In this document: positions 13,398 to 23,744 of the stretch, one piece after another
How positions within the stretch are numbered: position 1 is the first letter of the stretch
How the letters are laid out: each line of letters opens with the position of its first letter
Assembly: GCA_027972325.1 (NCBI GenBank)
Contig: JAPMOS010000001.1
Coordinates: 1,343,821 to 1,407,820, forward strand
Length of the DNA stretch: 64,000 bases
Direction: 5' to 3'
DNA from: Paratrimastix pyriformis
Lineage: Eukaryota; Preaxostyla; Paratrimastigidae
The notes under the pieces: model-generated
What the model was told of the DNA's origin: nothing
The model's database searches: none
What the model saw: only the letters and a program-made list of their open reading frames with translations
Translations under genes and position numbers: made by a program

Positions 13398-14997
13398 ATG
13401 CAATCGAGCCCGTCTCCTGCTCCATCTCCTGTTCCGACGCAATCTCCCTCAAGCGCGATTGGCGGCTTCCCGGGCGCTGTCGATGAGGAAGATGAGCGCA
13501 ACATCCAGCAGTGGAAGATCAAGAAGCTCATTGAGAACCTCGAGGCTGCCCGTGGGTTTGTATTTTATATTGTGTTTGAAACCCAACTATAATCAAACCC
13601 TCCCTACCTTTTCTTCGCAGTGCGGGTACCTCCATGATTTCGCTCATCGTTCCGCCCCGTGATCAGATTTCCCGCATTTCCAAGATGCTTTCTGAAGAGT
13701 ATGGCACTGCCTCCAACATCAAGAACCGTGTGAACCGTCTTTCCGTTCTTGATGCCATTACCTCGACCCAGCAACGGCTGAAGCTCTACAACCGTGTCCC
13801 TAACAATGGCTTGGTTATGTACTGCGGTACTATCCTGACTGAGCGTGGTGAGAAGAAGGTGACGATCGATTTTGAGCCCTTCAAGCCTGTCAACACCTCG
13901 CTCTACCTCTGCGACAACAAGTTCCACACCGAGGTCTGTTCGAGAGCTACCATTTGGGTCTCATATCGGAGGATCATTTGTCACCTTCAGGATCTCCGGC
14001 ACCTTCTGGAGTCCGAAGACAAGTTTGGGATCATCGTCATGGATGGTAATGGTGCCCTCTTTGCGACCCTCTCTGGCAGCACCCGCACCATTCTTCACCA
14101 ATTCGGTGTCGATCTTCCCAAGAAGCATGGCCGGTCTGTGCCCCGTCACCACACGCACCCTCGCTTATGAATGACTGAACAGTGGTGGCCAGTCTGCCCT
14201 GCGTTTTGCCCGTCTACGTATGGAGAAGCGCCACAACTACGTTCGGAAGGTGGCCGAGACTGCCGTCCAGATGTTCATTGCCCAGGACAAGGTGACCGTT
14301 ACCGGTCTCATCCTTGCCGGTTCGGCCGATTTCAAGACCGAGCTGTCCCAGTCTGATATGTTCGACCAGCGGCTGCAGGCGAAGATCCTCAAGATTGTTG
14401 ATATCTCGTATGGTGGTGAGACCGGTCTCAACCAGGCCATCGAACTCTCGGCCGAATGCCTCCAGAACGTCAAGTTCATCCAGGAGAAGAAGCTGATCAA
14501 CCGGTACTTCGACGAGATCAACCAGGACACCGGCAAGTATTGTTTCGGCATCAAGGATACCCTCCGGGCCCTCGAGGGTGGCGCCTGCGAACACCTCCTT
14601 GTTTGGGAGAACCTCGACATCAGCCGCATCGAACTGAAGACCCCGTCCACTGGTGTCACTAAGGTGGTCTTCCTGAACCCCGAGCAGGAGCGCGATCCCA
14701 AGCACTTCAAGGACGAGACGGGGGCCGATATGGAGGTCCAAACTAAGGAACTCATCACCGATTGGTCTGTCCGGGTTTCTTCTGCTGGGTCCTCATCTGC
14801 TTTCCTCGTCCAGGTTCGTCATCAACTACAAGCGCTTCGGTACCACCCTGCACTTCGTCACCAACCGTTCCCAGGAGGGCGCCCAGTTCTGCCGTGGCTT
14901 TGGTGGCATCGGTGGCACCCTCCGCTACCGTGTCGACTTCGCCGATCACGAGGGGTTCGATGGCGATGAGGAGGACGAAGTCGAGAACCCGTTCTGA
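13398..14997 (+). CDS. ETF1: Eukaryotic peptide chain release factor subunit 1 (eRF1), 5 exons
   Basis: eRF1 recognises all three stop codons in the ribosomal A site and triggers peptide release. Exons: 13398-13555, 13621-13933, 13991-14133, 14183-14764 and 14814-14997 (TGA). Every junction keeps the frame. Domain 1 has 'GTSMISLI', '[15 protein letters not shown]' and 'YLCDNKF' (the YxCxxxF motif). Domain 2 has '[18 protein letters not shown]' with the catalytic GGQ; an intron splits the Arg codon just before it. Domain 3 ends '[13 protein letters not shown]' and an acidic tail. The NIKS motif reads NIKN (codon AAC), a rare change. The N-terminus has an extra Ser/Pro-rich stretch of about 28 residues. 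Donors are GTTTG for the first intron and GTCTG for the other three. Confidence 0.97.
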
Positions 14998-15033
14998 CTT
15001 CCTTCTCCCGACCATGCTGAAACTACTCTTGCA

Positions 15034-15411
15034 GTGAACCAGCCGCTGCTCTCCTCTCCCCCCCTTGTCCCTGCACCATCTTCGCGCATCGTTCCCATCC
15101 CCGCCAGTGTCAAGCCGACTCTCGCTGCCGCCATCGCTCCCCCCAAGCCTGCTTCCATTATTGGTCGTGGCCACCCCGCCCGGCCAGCCGCCGCTGCTGC
15201 CCCTGCGGTGCCGTCACCGTTTGTCATCGTTGCTCGTCCCTGCCCCGTTGCTCCTCTCGAGCCGTCCCTTGAGCTGCCCCGCCCCCGCCCGGCCTTTGAG
15301 CAGCTCCGCCCCTCGGAGCGCGCCATCAAGTACGGCCCCTTGGCACCGGCCCCGCCTCGCCGTCGTCCCTGCGAGGTTCCCTCGGCCCCGACCCTCCCTG
15401 AAGCAGGCTAA
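15034..15411 (+). other. Small Pro/Ala-rich open frame downstream of eRF1, doubtful
   Basis: A 125-codon open frame (Pro/Ala/Val-rich, with 'ASIIGRGHPARP') begins right after a pyrimidine tract and CAG at 15031-15034, so it could be a spliced exon. I could not join it in frame to eRF1 with any donor. It may be an eRF1 3' UTR, a small separate gene or chance. Bases 15,412-15,699 hold a T-rich stretch near 15,480 and no clear gene. Confidence 0.25.
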
Positions 15412-15699
15412 AGGAAGTTACGACGTTGTTTGCGAGTCTCTCGCGCGGGATCCTGCCGCATTCGGAGAGCCGCTGTGCTTTTTTTTTCTTTTCGCGCCCT
15501 TGTTTCCCCGCTGTGGCGATCTTCATTTGCCGCTAAAACGCAAAACAAAGATCAGCCTCATCGACCGAACCCCGGGGGGAGGTGACTCCGCAGCTCTTAT
15601 TCGCGACAAGGGAGGGGGATGATTAACGCGGGCCGGACTTAAACTCCGTCCCGTCCCGTCCCGCCGATCGCGGCGGTTCGTCGAACCCGATTTCGGCAT

Positions 15700-18188
15700 T
15701 CACTTTGGCGTTGGTGCAGAAGTTGGAGCGTCCCCTGTGGGCTGGGCGCCAAGCGCCGGCCCTTCCGGGGGGACTGCGGTGGTGGCGGCGGGCCCGGGTG
15801 TCCTGCCCAGCATGCGGGCGACGACCTTGAGAGTGCTCGTCAGGATGACGCTCCGCTCGACCTCCGCCTCCTGCAGCTGGTTGCTCAGGACCCGCACCTG
15901 CCCCAGCAGCTGCTGCCGCTCCCGGCCCAGGGCTGCACAGACACAGACACAGACACAGACACGAGGCCGTCAGTCCTGTGGGGGGAGGCGGTTGCAGGCG
16001 GACCTTCGTACTCCTGGCGGAGGGTGCGGTAGTGGGCCAGGGTGGTATCCTTCGAGGCGCGCGACTGGGCAAGCTCCTCCACCAGGGCTGCACCCACCAG
16101 CCCACCCGGCCAGCCGCCATTCCCCCCGAGGAGAGCACGTGAACGGTTGCTCAATGGGGGCCGCCGACTCCCACCGCCACCTCGATGCGGGGGGGCAGGG
16201 CGGGGGTGCGGACCGTGCTTGCCCGAGACGGAGGTGACCGACTCGGAGAGGAGGCTGTCGGTGGCCATGGCCAGCTCGCCCAGCTCGGCCACGGCCACCT
16301 TGAGCAGCCCCCGCAGGGCCGCGTTCTCCCGGGTCAGCTGGGCCCCCGGGTCGGGCTCGGCGGCGGGGGCGCCCCCGCTCCCCATGGCCGCCTTGCGGAT
16401 CCCCGAGAGCAGCGCCCAGGCGCTGGGGATCCCCAGCCCCGACGAGGGTGACTGCGAGGGGGTCGGCGAGGGGGCCGGCTGAGGCCGTGGGCCGGCCGTG
16501 GCCAGGATGTCCCGCAGGACGCCGTCAAAGGTGCACGGCTGGGCGACGACGGGGGACGCAGCAGGATGTGTGAGGCGCGACGGGCACGGGTCGCGGGGCA
16601 GGTGGCTGAGCGGGGCGGAATGGGGGCGCAGACCAGAGCACCCTCGGGGGCCGGTGATTGGCGGCTCATGGCGGGGCTTATGGCGAGCAGCCGCGACAGC
16701 TGGCGGCCCTGGACCCCTACAAAAACCAACCCAACCCAACCCAACCCAACCCAAGGCGCATTATTGTGGAAAGCCGGCAGCAAGTCGGTGCATGTGGGTG
16801 GGCCGCATCGCCAAGAAGATTGCGAGGCCAAGGCCGAGGCGAAGGACAAGGACAAGAGATGGACCGTAGCGCTTCTCGAGTTGGGCCAGGTAGGCCGCCG
16901 CCCCGAACTGGGGCTCCTCGGCCCCGGCCGGTGCAGGTTGGGTGGCGGCCGCGGGGGCGGGGGCGGCCGTGGTGGCTGCTGTTGCGGCGACGGGCAGGGT
17001 GGCGGCGGGTGCTGGCAGAGGGCGGGCGGCGGCCTTGGCGGCGGGGCGGGGGCGAGGCTGCTCCGGCTCGGCCATATCGGCGCTGTCCCACGGGATGGCC
17101 ACAAAGTCCCGGCTGGCCCCGGGGGCGTCGCTCCCCGGGGGCGGGATGGCCGGGGCGGGCACGCCCTGGAACTCGGCGGGCAGGGTGGCAATACCCTGCG
17201 GCGGCATCCCCCAGAGCAATTCCGGTGGTTTTCGCAGGGATTTCCACGCGCCCATGAGCCCGCCCAGCAACATGGGGCCACAGGGGGCAGACCTGGTGAT
17301 CGGACTGGCCCGTGATGATGGCCACCGTCTGGCGGGCAACCCGCGATTGGCTAACGGCCGACGGGTCAGCCACAAAAGCGCAGAGAAAGGACGCGAATGA
17401 GAGATGAGAGGGCCGGGCCAGGGGCGCGGGGCGGCTGACCTGTCGAGCTCGGTCTGGTCCCGGGTCGGCTCCCGGGCGGCCGCGGCCCGGGCGGCGGCAG
17501 GGTCGTTCGTGCACAGGGAGGCAAACTGCAGCTCGAAGTGATCCCCATCTTTTGGGGGACGCGGAATCATGGGGCTCGCACCGCCGGAGGAGTTGGTCCG
17601 GTGGGGGGCCCCGGGGGGGCCACCCGGGATGGGCGAGGCGGATGGCCCCCGGGAGATGGAGGGCCGGCGCATGGAGAAAATGTCGGCGGCGGGCCCCGAC
17701 GAACTCCCAGCGCCGCCTTCTCCATCGGCCGGCCGGTTAGCCCGGGCCACCAGTTGCAGGCCAACACTAATCCCAGGTGGGGAGGCGACGAGCAGAAAGC
17801 AACAAACCTGCCCATATTGAGGGGGGTCTTGCCCTGGTTGTTGAGGATAGCCAATGACGCGCCATTGTCGACAAGTAGTTCAGCAACCCTCTCATGGCCC
17901 CCTGAAACGGCACCGTGGAGCGCCGTGGAAAGGCACTCATCTTGAAGATTGACGTCAGCTCCGGCGCTGATCAAGAATTGCGTCGCTATCAAGGGGAAAA
18001 GTGTCAACAAAACAAAGAAACAATGGGAGACCATCATAATGCCCATTTCGCGCAGCTCGATGGAGGGCGGTTTTTTGTTGTTTGTTTTTGATATTTACAT
18101 CAAAGCCCGGATGGGCGCGCATAAAAGCCGTAAGACCAGCAACATCCCCATTGGCGGCGAAGGTATGAAACTCCTCCAGCCTGGAGGC
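15700..18188 (-). CDS. Ankyrin-repeat / coiled-coil protein of unknown function
   Basis: Spliced exons give two ankyrin-type repeats near the N-terminus: 'EEFHTFAANGDVAGL', 'KTALHRAARNGHYD', then 'LISAGADVNLQDE', 'STALHGAVSGGHERV' and 'NNQGKTPLNMG'. A Pro/Gly-rich segment follows, then 'FVAIPWDSADM', an Ala/Pro-rich linker and C-terminal coiled coils ('TRENAALRGLLKVAVAELGELA', 'RERQQLLGQVRVLSNQLQEAE'), ending with TGA at 15700-15702. Introns carry (CACAGA)n near 15,941-15,962 and (CCAAC)n near 16,725-16,755. The first exon and start codon are not resolved; an acceptor AG lies just upstream of the first ankyrin repeat, about 18,189. The protein is likely a scaffold. I do not recognise a named family. 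Confidence 0.6.
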
Positions 18189-18272
18189 ACAAAAATCTGA
18201 CGGAAAAAATAGAGGAAAACTCCCAAGAGGTCATAGTTCCAAACCTTGTGGGGGCTCTTGTTTGTGGATCAG

Positions 18273-19749
18273 ATGGAGGACCCAAATTCGGCGGAAACTT
18301 ACGCGAAGGTCTCGCGAACGGCACATTTTTTTTTAAAATTTTATTTTTTTGTCGCTAGATCAAGTCGCTGGCCGAGCTTCTCTCAAGTACACCCAGGAAA
18401 CGCGCCATAGCCTTCACAGGAGCCGGGATTTCTGCATCTGCTGGGATCAATGAGCAGGAATTCCCGGAACATTTCGAGACAACAACGGCCCCTCTCCCGA
18501 CCAACCAATTTGCACTGGAGCAGGTTTGTGTGAGGCAATTGAACGAAACGTCCCCAACAGAGTTTGTTCGGTACGAAAGGCCATTCCAACTCAAGCGCAT
18601 ATGTCCCTTGCCAAGCTTGCGGACGAGGGTCTTTTATCATCATCACGCATTCCTTCTCCACAGTTTCCCCCCTGCCAGGCTATTTGTCATATGTTGCGAC
18701 ATGCAACATCGATGGTCTGCACAGACGGAGTGGAGTCCAGCCGGCCCGGCTTGGCGAGCTCTACGGGAACGTCTTCCTGGAGACCTGCCCCAAGTGCCGC
18801 GCCGAGTACCTGCGGGATTACGACGTGGCCATGCACCGGTCCGTGGCCTTGGCGATGGGAACCCCGGGGGCACTGCCACAATTCGTGCTCGAATGACACC
18901 CCATCTGGTCTATTTCCGCCCCCTAGCAACCGGGCCGCCCTGGCCGAGCTGGCCGACGTCCACGCCACCGGCCGCCAGTGCACAACCCCAGGCTGCGACG
19001 GTCCGCCTGCCCGCCCCTGCCTGCACCCCCTGCCTGCATCCGGCCCGACCGTGTCTGATGGGGCCCCTCCTGGGCGGGCAGGGATGCTCCGGGACACCCT
19101 GGTCCGCAATGAGGAGACCCTGGCCGAGCCCGTCATCACCCGGGCCCTCCAGGAGGCCCTCCAGGTCCGACCTCGTCTCCCTGCCTCCCTCTGCCTCTGC
19201 CCTCTGCCTCTGCCCTCTGCCTCTGCCCCCTCTGCCTCTGCCCCCTCTTCCCCTGCCCCCTCTGCCCCTGCCCCCTGCCCCTCCGCCGATGCACTGGGGA
19301 CTCATGCGGCTGGCGGCACTGTGGGCGCGCAGGCCGAGGTCGTCTTCTGCCTGGGCAGCAACCTCGAGAGCAGCCCCTTTTGCGAGCTCCCCGTGGCCGC
19401 CAAGGAGCGGGGCGCCCAGCTGATCATCGTGGGCCCCGAGCGGTCCGCCCCCCTGCCCTCCGCCCCGCCCCCACCGCCTCACTTCCCTCGGCCCCGGCTC
19501 GGCTCAGGACGATGCTGGACGGGGTTGCGGACGTGCGGCTGCGGATGAGCCCCGACCGGTTCGCGGAGATGCTCATGAAGAGCCTGGGCAAGGCCATCCC
19601 CAAGTTCGCCCTGCGGAAGCCCATCTGGATCGGCAACACCCACGAGATGGTCACCCCCGAGAAGGGATTCGACACAGAGAACAGGTCCCGGGCCCCACCC
19701 GCCACGCTCCCGCTCCCGCTCCCGCTCCCGCTCCCGCTCCCGCTCCCAG

Positions 19750-19785
<36 letters not shown>

Positions 19786-20252
19786 AGCCCGTGCTGCCGG
19801 ATCACCCCCTCTCGCCCGGGCCCCTCGGGACCGACCAGGCACAAGTGGACGGTCTTCGTGCGGGGGGACAACAACAGCCCGCTGAACTTCATCGACCGGG
19901 TCGAGTTCCGCCTGGCGCCCAGCTTCGACCCGGCCCTCATCGTCCTCGAGGCCCGTCCCACACCCCGCCCCACGCCCCCGCCCGCGGCCCTCATCCCGCC
20001 CCTCCTCTCCTTGCTCCCTGGTACATCCGACCCGTCTCACGTTCCCGGGTTCCCTCCCGCGCGGCGCCCCGTCTGGGCGGACAGGAGCCGCCCTTCGAGC
20101 TGACCCGTGTGGGGCGGGGGCCCTTCGAGGTGCTGATCACCATCCACCTGACGCACAACTTCCGCCGGGGCAGCCTCACCTTCCGCCACATGCTGCTCTT
20201 CCAGGACATCGGCGAGCAGAAGTGCGTCCAGATCGACCTGACGGGCGTCTGA
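18273..20252 (+). CDS. SIRT6-like sirtuin fused to a YEATS domain, both with lost active-site residues
   Basis: Inferred exons: 18273-18308, 18359-18523, 18580-18628, 18679-18838, 18927-19000, 19082-19164, 19333-19442, 19508-19684, 19839-~19954 and ~20095-20252 (TGA). The sirtuin part shows 'AFTGAGISASAG', 'PTQAHMSLAKL', 'NIDGLHRRSG', zinc Cys pairs ('CPKC', then 'C-x4-C') and 'FCLGSNL'. The usual GIPDFRG segment is replaced by 'GINEQEF'. The catalytic His of 'ELHGN' is Tyr ('ELYGN'). The C-terminal part is YEATS: 'HKWTVFVRG', 'FIDRVEFRLAPSF', 'PPFELTRVGRGPFEV'. The aromatic cage residue usually at 'GWG'/'GYA' is Arg. The last junction does not keep phase by eye, so one boundary or a base is uncertain. 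Sirtuins deacylate lysines and YEATS domains read acyl-lysine; this protein probably binds chromatin without deacylating. Introns carry (GCTCCC)n and poly-C. Confidence 0.85.
19700..19785 (+). repeat. (GCTCCC)n followed by poly-C in an intron
   Basis: The intron 19685-19838 of the sirtuin-YEATS gene holds about six copies of a 6-bp unit and then a C run of more than 30 bases on the sense strand. Confidence 0.9.
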
Positions 20253-20580
20253 CCGCAGACAGGCAGACAGGCAGACAACCCCCCCTCCCCCTCCCCCCCC
20301 CTCCCCCTGCGTCTCCCGATCCGCGCGCCCCGCAAGTGGACGAGCCACCAAAACCGGAGGATGCGTCTCTTCGTCTCACTATACATGTCGCCGCCCAGAC
20401 TGGCAGCTCACGTCCGCAACCGCAGCCCCGAGAAGCCCCGCGCGCAGGCCAACCTCGGCCCAGGGAAGATGAAGAGGAAGAGGAAGAGAAAGAGAAAGAG
20501 GAGGAAGAGCCGGCGGGGAACGGGGTGGGAATGGCCGGGGCGGCCAATTAAACGAACCGAGGCAAGGCCCCCATGAGGCC
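20253..20580. other. Convergent intergenic region
   Basis: This lies between the sirtuin-YEATS stop and the hydrolase stop. It contains (AGGC)n and CCCT-rich tracts (20,258-20,310) and a purine-rich GAGGAAGA tract (20,466-20,510). I see no gene. Confidence 0.6.
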
Positions 20581-21669
20581 TCATGGGGCGTCGGCGGGGG
20601 GGCACAGCTCCCGGGTGCGGAGGGCGACCAGGTTGAGCAGCACGGGCAGCTCGCCCAGGTCGCCCATGTGGCCGGCACCCCCCGGGACCACCGTCAGCCG
20701 GGCCCCCCGCAGGGCCGCCACCCGGGCCCGCAGGACGGCCAGATCGAGGGCCGGGTCCTGGGCGGCCCCGACGAAGTGCAGCCGGTGGGCGGCGGGCTGC
20801 AGGGCGCCCCACTCGGGCAGCTGGAAGAAGGACACGTAGTCGGGCAGGGCGCTCGAGACCGGGTCGCCCAGCAGCGGGGGCGCCACCAGGTAGCAGGCCA
20901 GCAGCCGGTGGGGCGAGAAGTAGCTGGCCAGGCCGGCCCCCGCGGCCAGGCCGAAGATGGCGTTGGCGTTGAGGAGCGACTCGTCGCCCATCCAGCCGGC
21001 CACGTTCTCGGCCAGGGCCTTGAGCACCAGCAGGGCGCCCACCCCGTGGCCCACCAGCACCAGGGGCAGCTGGGTGCCCTCCAGCACCCGCAGCAGGTGC
21101 TCCTTCCAGAGGGCGTACGTGGGGAACATGGGGCTGGGCATCTCGGGGATGGCCACCCGGTAGTAGTGCAACACCCGGAGCTTGTTGGCCAGCCACTCGT
21201 ACCACAGCGGGGGCGCCGAGCTGGGGTGCGCGTCCCCGATGATGACCACGTCGACTTGCGGTTCCCCGAAAATCTCCCGTGCGAATTGGGCCTCCTGCGA
21301 GGGCTGCCCGAGGGGTATCACGGGCATGTCGACAAGCTCGGTCCGTGTGGTGAGGATTTCAGAACGTGCCGAAGGGAGATAAGAACGTGCCGAAAAAAGT
21401 CCAGCCATTTTTGACATTGCTGTTGCCGACAAGGTGGGCGGGGGAATCGGTGGGATGGGAGGCCGGGATATCACAGTAGGAGCTGTTCCGGCTAACTCGT
21501 CATTTTCTTCGTCTTCTTCTCCTCCGGAGCGATCGGATACTTCAGGCTCGCCAGTGCGTGGAGTTTCCTCGGGTCGCTCCAGTTGTGTTATCTTGTTGCT
21601 GTAGGTTGGTCCCCGGCAAGAGAGCCTCGTCTATCATCCCCTGGCAATGGAGTACCATTGGTCTGCCAT
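20581..21669 (-). CDS. RBBP9-like alpha/beta hydrolase with Ser-to-Gly nucleophile
   Basis: The protein resembles the RBBP9/YdeN serine hydrolase family: 'VDVVIIGDAHPSSAP' then 'LWYEWLANKL', a central 'LVGHGVGALLVLKALAE', 'LHFVGAAQDPALDL' and 'GGAGHMGDLGEL' (the catalytic His region). The family nucleophile elbow is GHSxG; here the DNA reads GHGVG, so Ser is Gly and the protein may be inactive. The best start is a 14-nt exon (21669-21656) joined over a 57-nt intron (21655-21599, GTACT...CTACAG) to exon 21598-20581. This gives an acidic N-terminus ('GGEEDEENDE'). The C-terminal 220 residues are extremely GC-rich while the N-terminal 100 are not. The stop is TGA. Confidence 0.75.
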
Positions 21670-21838
21670 TGTGCTCGCTCACCCAACCCCCCACCCCCCC
21701 ACCCCCCCACCGAATCTGATGGCGGCATTGCCACCCACTCAATCTTCCTCTTCAACCTTCTCCGGCAACCATCCCATTATCCCCCGGCCAACCCTTTCCG
21801 TATGCCCATTGATGTCGCCAGAGGGTGCTGTCCCCTTC

Positions 21839-21874
<36 letters not shown>

Positions 21875-22188
21875 AGGCAGCCCACTGTTGCTGGTCGGTC
21901 GTGGCAGGTGACAGAGAAGAAGAGAACGAACGATTTGTGGCACTCGCAGTTCCGCAAATTACGAGGAAAAGACAAAAAGCAGATCAAAGGAAGGGAAAAA
22001 GGAAAACCATACCGCTGTCGGGGGCAGCGAGATGAAAGGAGCGAATCAGAGAGGGGAGGGGAGGGGAGGGGAGGGGAGGGGAGGATGAATTGGGAAGGGG
22101 AGGAGGAGGAAGAAGATTGGGAAGGAGCCCAAAACCACAAATGAGTGGACAAAGACGCACCGTGGCAGTGCGGCTGCGCGGCGACGGG
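21670..22188. other. Gene-free stretch with poly-C and GGGGA repeats
   Basis: This lies upstream of the hydrolase gene and downstream of the next minus-strand gene. It has C-rich tracts (21,690-21,712), a C run of about 30 (21,841-21,872) and a (GGGGA)n tract (22,055-22,083). It must hold the hydrolase promoter. No gene is seen. Confidence 0.6.
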
Positions 22189-23590
22189 TCACGTCCGCCC
22201 CGGCTCGTGGGGCGCCTCGGCGGTGACGGTCAACCGGAGCGGGTCCTCGTCCTCGTCGTCGTCCTCCTCGTCGTTGTCGTTGTCGTCATCCTGGATTCGG
22301 GTCGCGGCCGACCCGAACTGGGCCCCCGGCTGCTCGAGGAAATCCTCGGGCATCCCCATCCCCATCCCCGGCGCTGGCCCACCCGAGACGCCCCACCGTG
22401 GGCTGCCCGCGGGGGGGCCGAGCCCGTCACCCGGGGCGAAGGGGTCGCGGAAGGGGTCCGGGGGGCTGGTCGGGGGCAGCGGGTCGGCAGGGGGCAGCCC
22501 CATCCCGCCGAAGAGGGCCCCCAGCATGGGGTTCTCGGCCCCGGGCAGCGGGCAAGGGGCCGGCGGCACCGGACCGTCCACTTTGTGGGCCGGTGGCGGG
22601 GCGGGGTGCCCAGCCGGGCAGGTCGTCGCCAAGGGGGAGTGCCCGGAGGTGGGCAGAGGCGCGAAGGGGTTTGTGGGAGGGGCCGACCCGGACGGGGTGG
22701 TGGTGGGAGCGGCGGCGGGGATGGGGACCAGGAAGGGGCCGCTATTCGCCCGGGGGATGCCGCCCATCGCGCCGGGAACGGACGGGAGCCGAGGCAGCGG
22801 GACAGGCGATAGGGGCACGGGTGGAAAGGGCATCGGGGCAGGGGGCAGGGCGACTTGCGCAGGAGGGCAGGTCGTCGTCACGCTCGACGTGGCCATGACG
22901 AAGGAGGGCGAGATCGCCGTGAAGGGGGGCGTGCTCACCTGGGCCCAGGGCTGCGTCGGGTAGGAGGGCGGGGGGATGGTGGATGGGGGCTGCATGGAGG
23001 ACGGCGAGACGGGAGCCGGCGACGTGGCCACGGAGCCCAGCGAGTCGCAGGAGCCATAAATGGGCGTCCCGAGGAAGCCCATGCTGTGCGAAACCGGGAA
23101 CCCGACCCCTGGAAACGGCTGCGGGGGCGGGAATTGAGGGGGCGTGGAATAGAGGGGAACGGGGACCCAGGCGACGGCAGTCGGGGTCGGCGGCATGATT
23201 CCGCCATGTGCCGTATGCGATACAAAGCCCGGGCAGGAGAACGTGCGTGGAGGGAACGGAGAATACAACCCCGGACCCACGGGGGTCAAGGCAGGGGGAG
23301 CGCACTTAATCGGGGGCCTTCGATAATACCACTTCCTGCGCGTTGAGGGTTCGGTGCGAGTCAGTGAAAAAGACCGACCAGAGCCAACCAGACCCATTTT
23401 TCTTCCTCTTGCTCAAGGCATCGACTTCCCCGAGTGAACCACAAGAGAAGGCAGCCATTTTTGTGGTGTCCGGGTTTCTTTTTCTCCACCAATCCTTGAA
23501 TGATGCCCGAAATTCGGTGGCAGGAATCTCGTCGCCTTTGCCTTCCATTCCGATTTCATCATCGTGTCTTGCCATCCTAAAGCAGCGCAA
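22189..23590 (-). CDS. Pro-rich protein with NPF/DPF motifs and acidic C-terminus, unknown
   Basis: I do not recognise the family. The N-terminal exon (about 23,350-23,590) encodes a basic, aromatic segment ('FKDWWRKRNP', 'VDALSKRKK'). It splices (GTCTG...GCGCAG) to 'KWYYRRPPIKC' and a roughly 330-residue Pro/Ser/Thr-rich region. That region contains one NPF and two DPF tripeptides close together ('NPFAPLP', 'DPFRDPFAP'); these bind EH domains and AP-2 in endocytic adaptors. The end is a poly-Asp/Glu stretch and 'EPGRT' with TGA at 22189-22191. An endocytic adaptor role is only a guess from short motifs, which occur by chance in Pro-rich proteins. The start codon is uncertain; an open frame extends a little further upstream. 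Confidence 0.5.
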
Positions 23591-23744
23591 CTCTTTACCG
23601 GAATGCGAATCGTCTTCCTCCAGACCATAGTTTCACAAACTCAAGTGCCATAACACAGTAGATGGCGCTCCGGGGAAGTTCGAGACCCCTCGAAGAGCTT
23701 CGGTCTCCTGGGGAAATTGAGATTCGGCTTTATTTCTGAGCGAA
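23591..23744. promoter_or_regulatory. Divergent promoter region, NPF-rich gene and PRMT5
   Basis: About 150 bases, comparatively A/T-rich, separate two divergent genes. No TATA box is evident. The sequence around 23,725-23,744 directly precedes the PRMT5 ATG. Confidence 0.4.

Noticed and set aside
13398-14997. A reassigned stop codon suggested by the NIKN change in eRF1
   Set aside because: TAA, TAG and TGA all appear as natural ends, and no conserved gene contains an in-frame stop in place of an amino acid.
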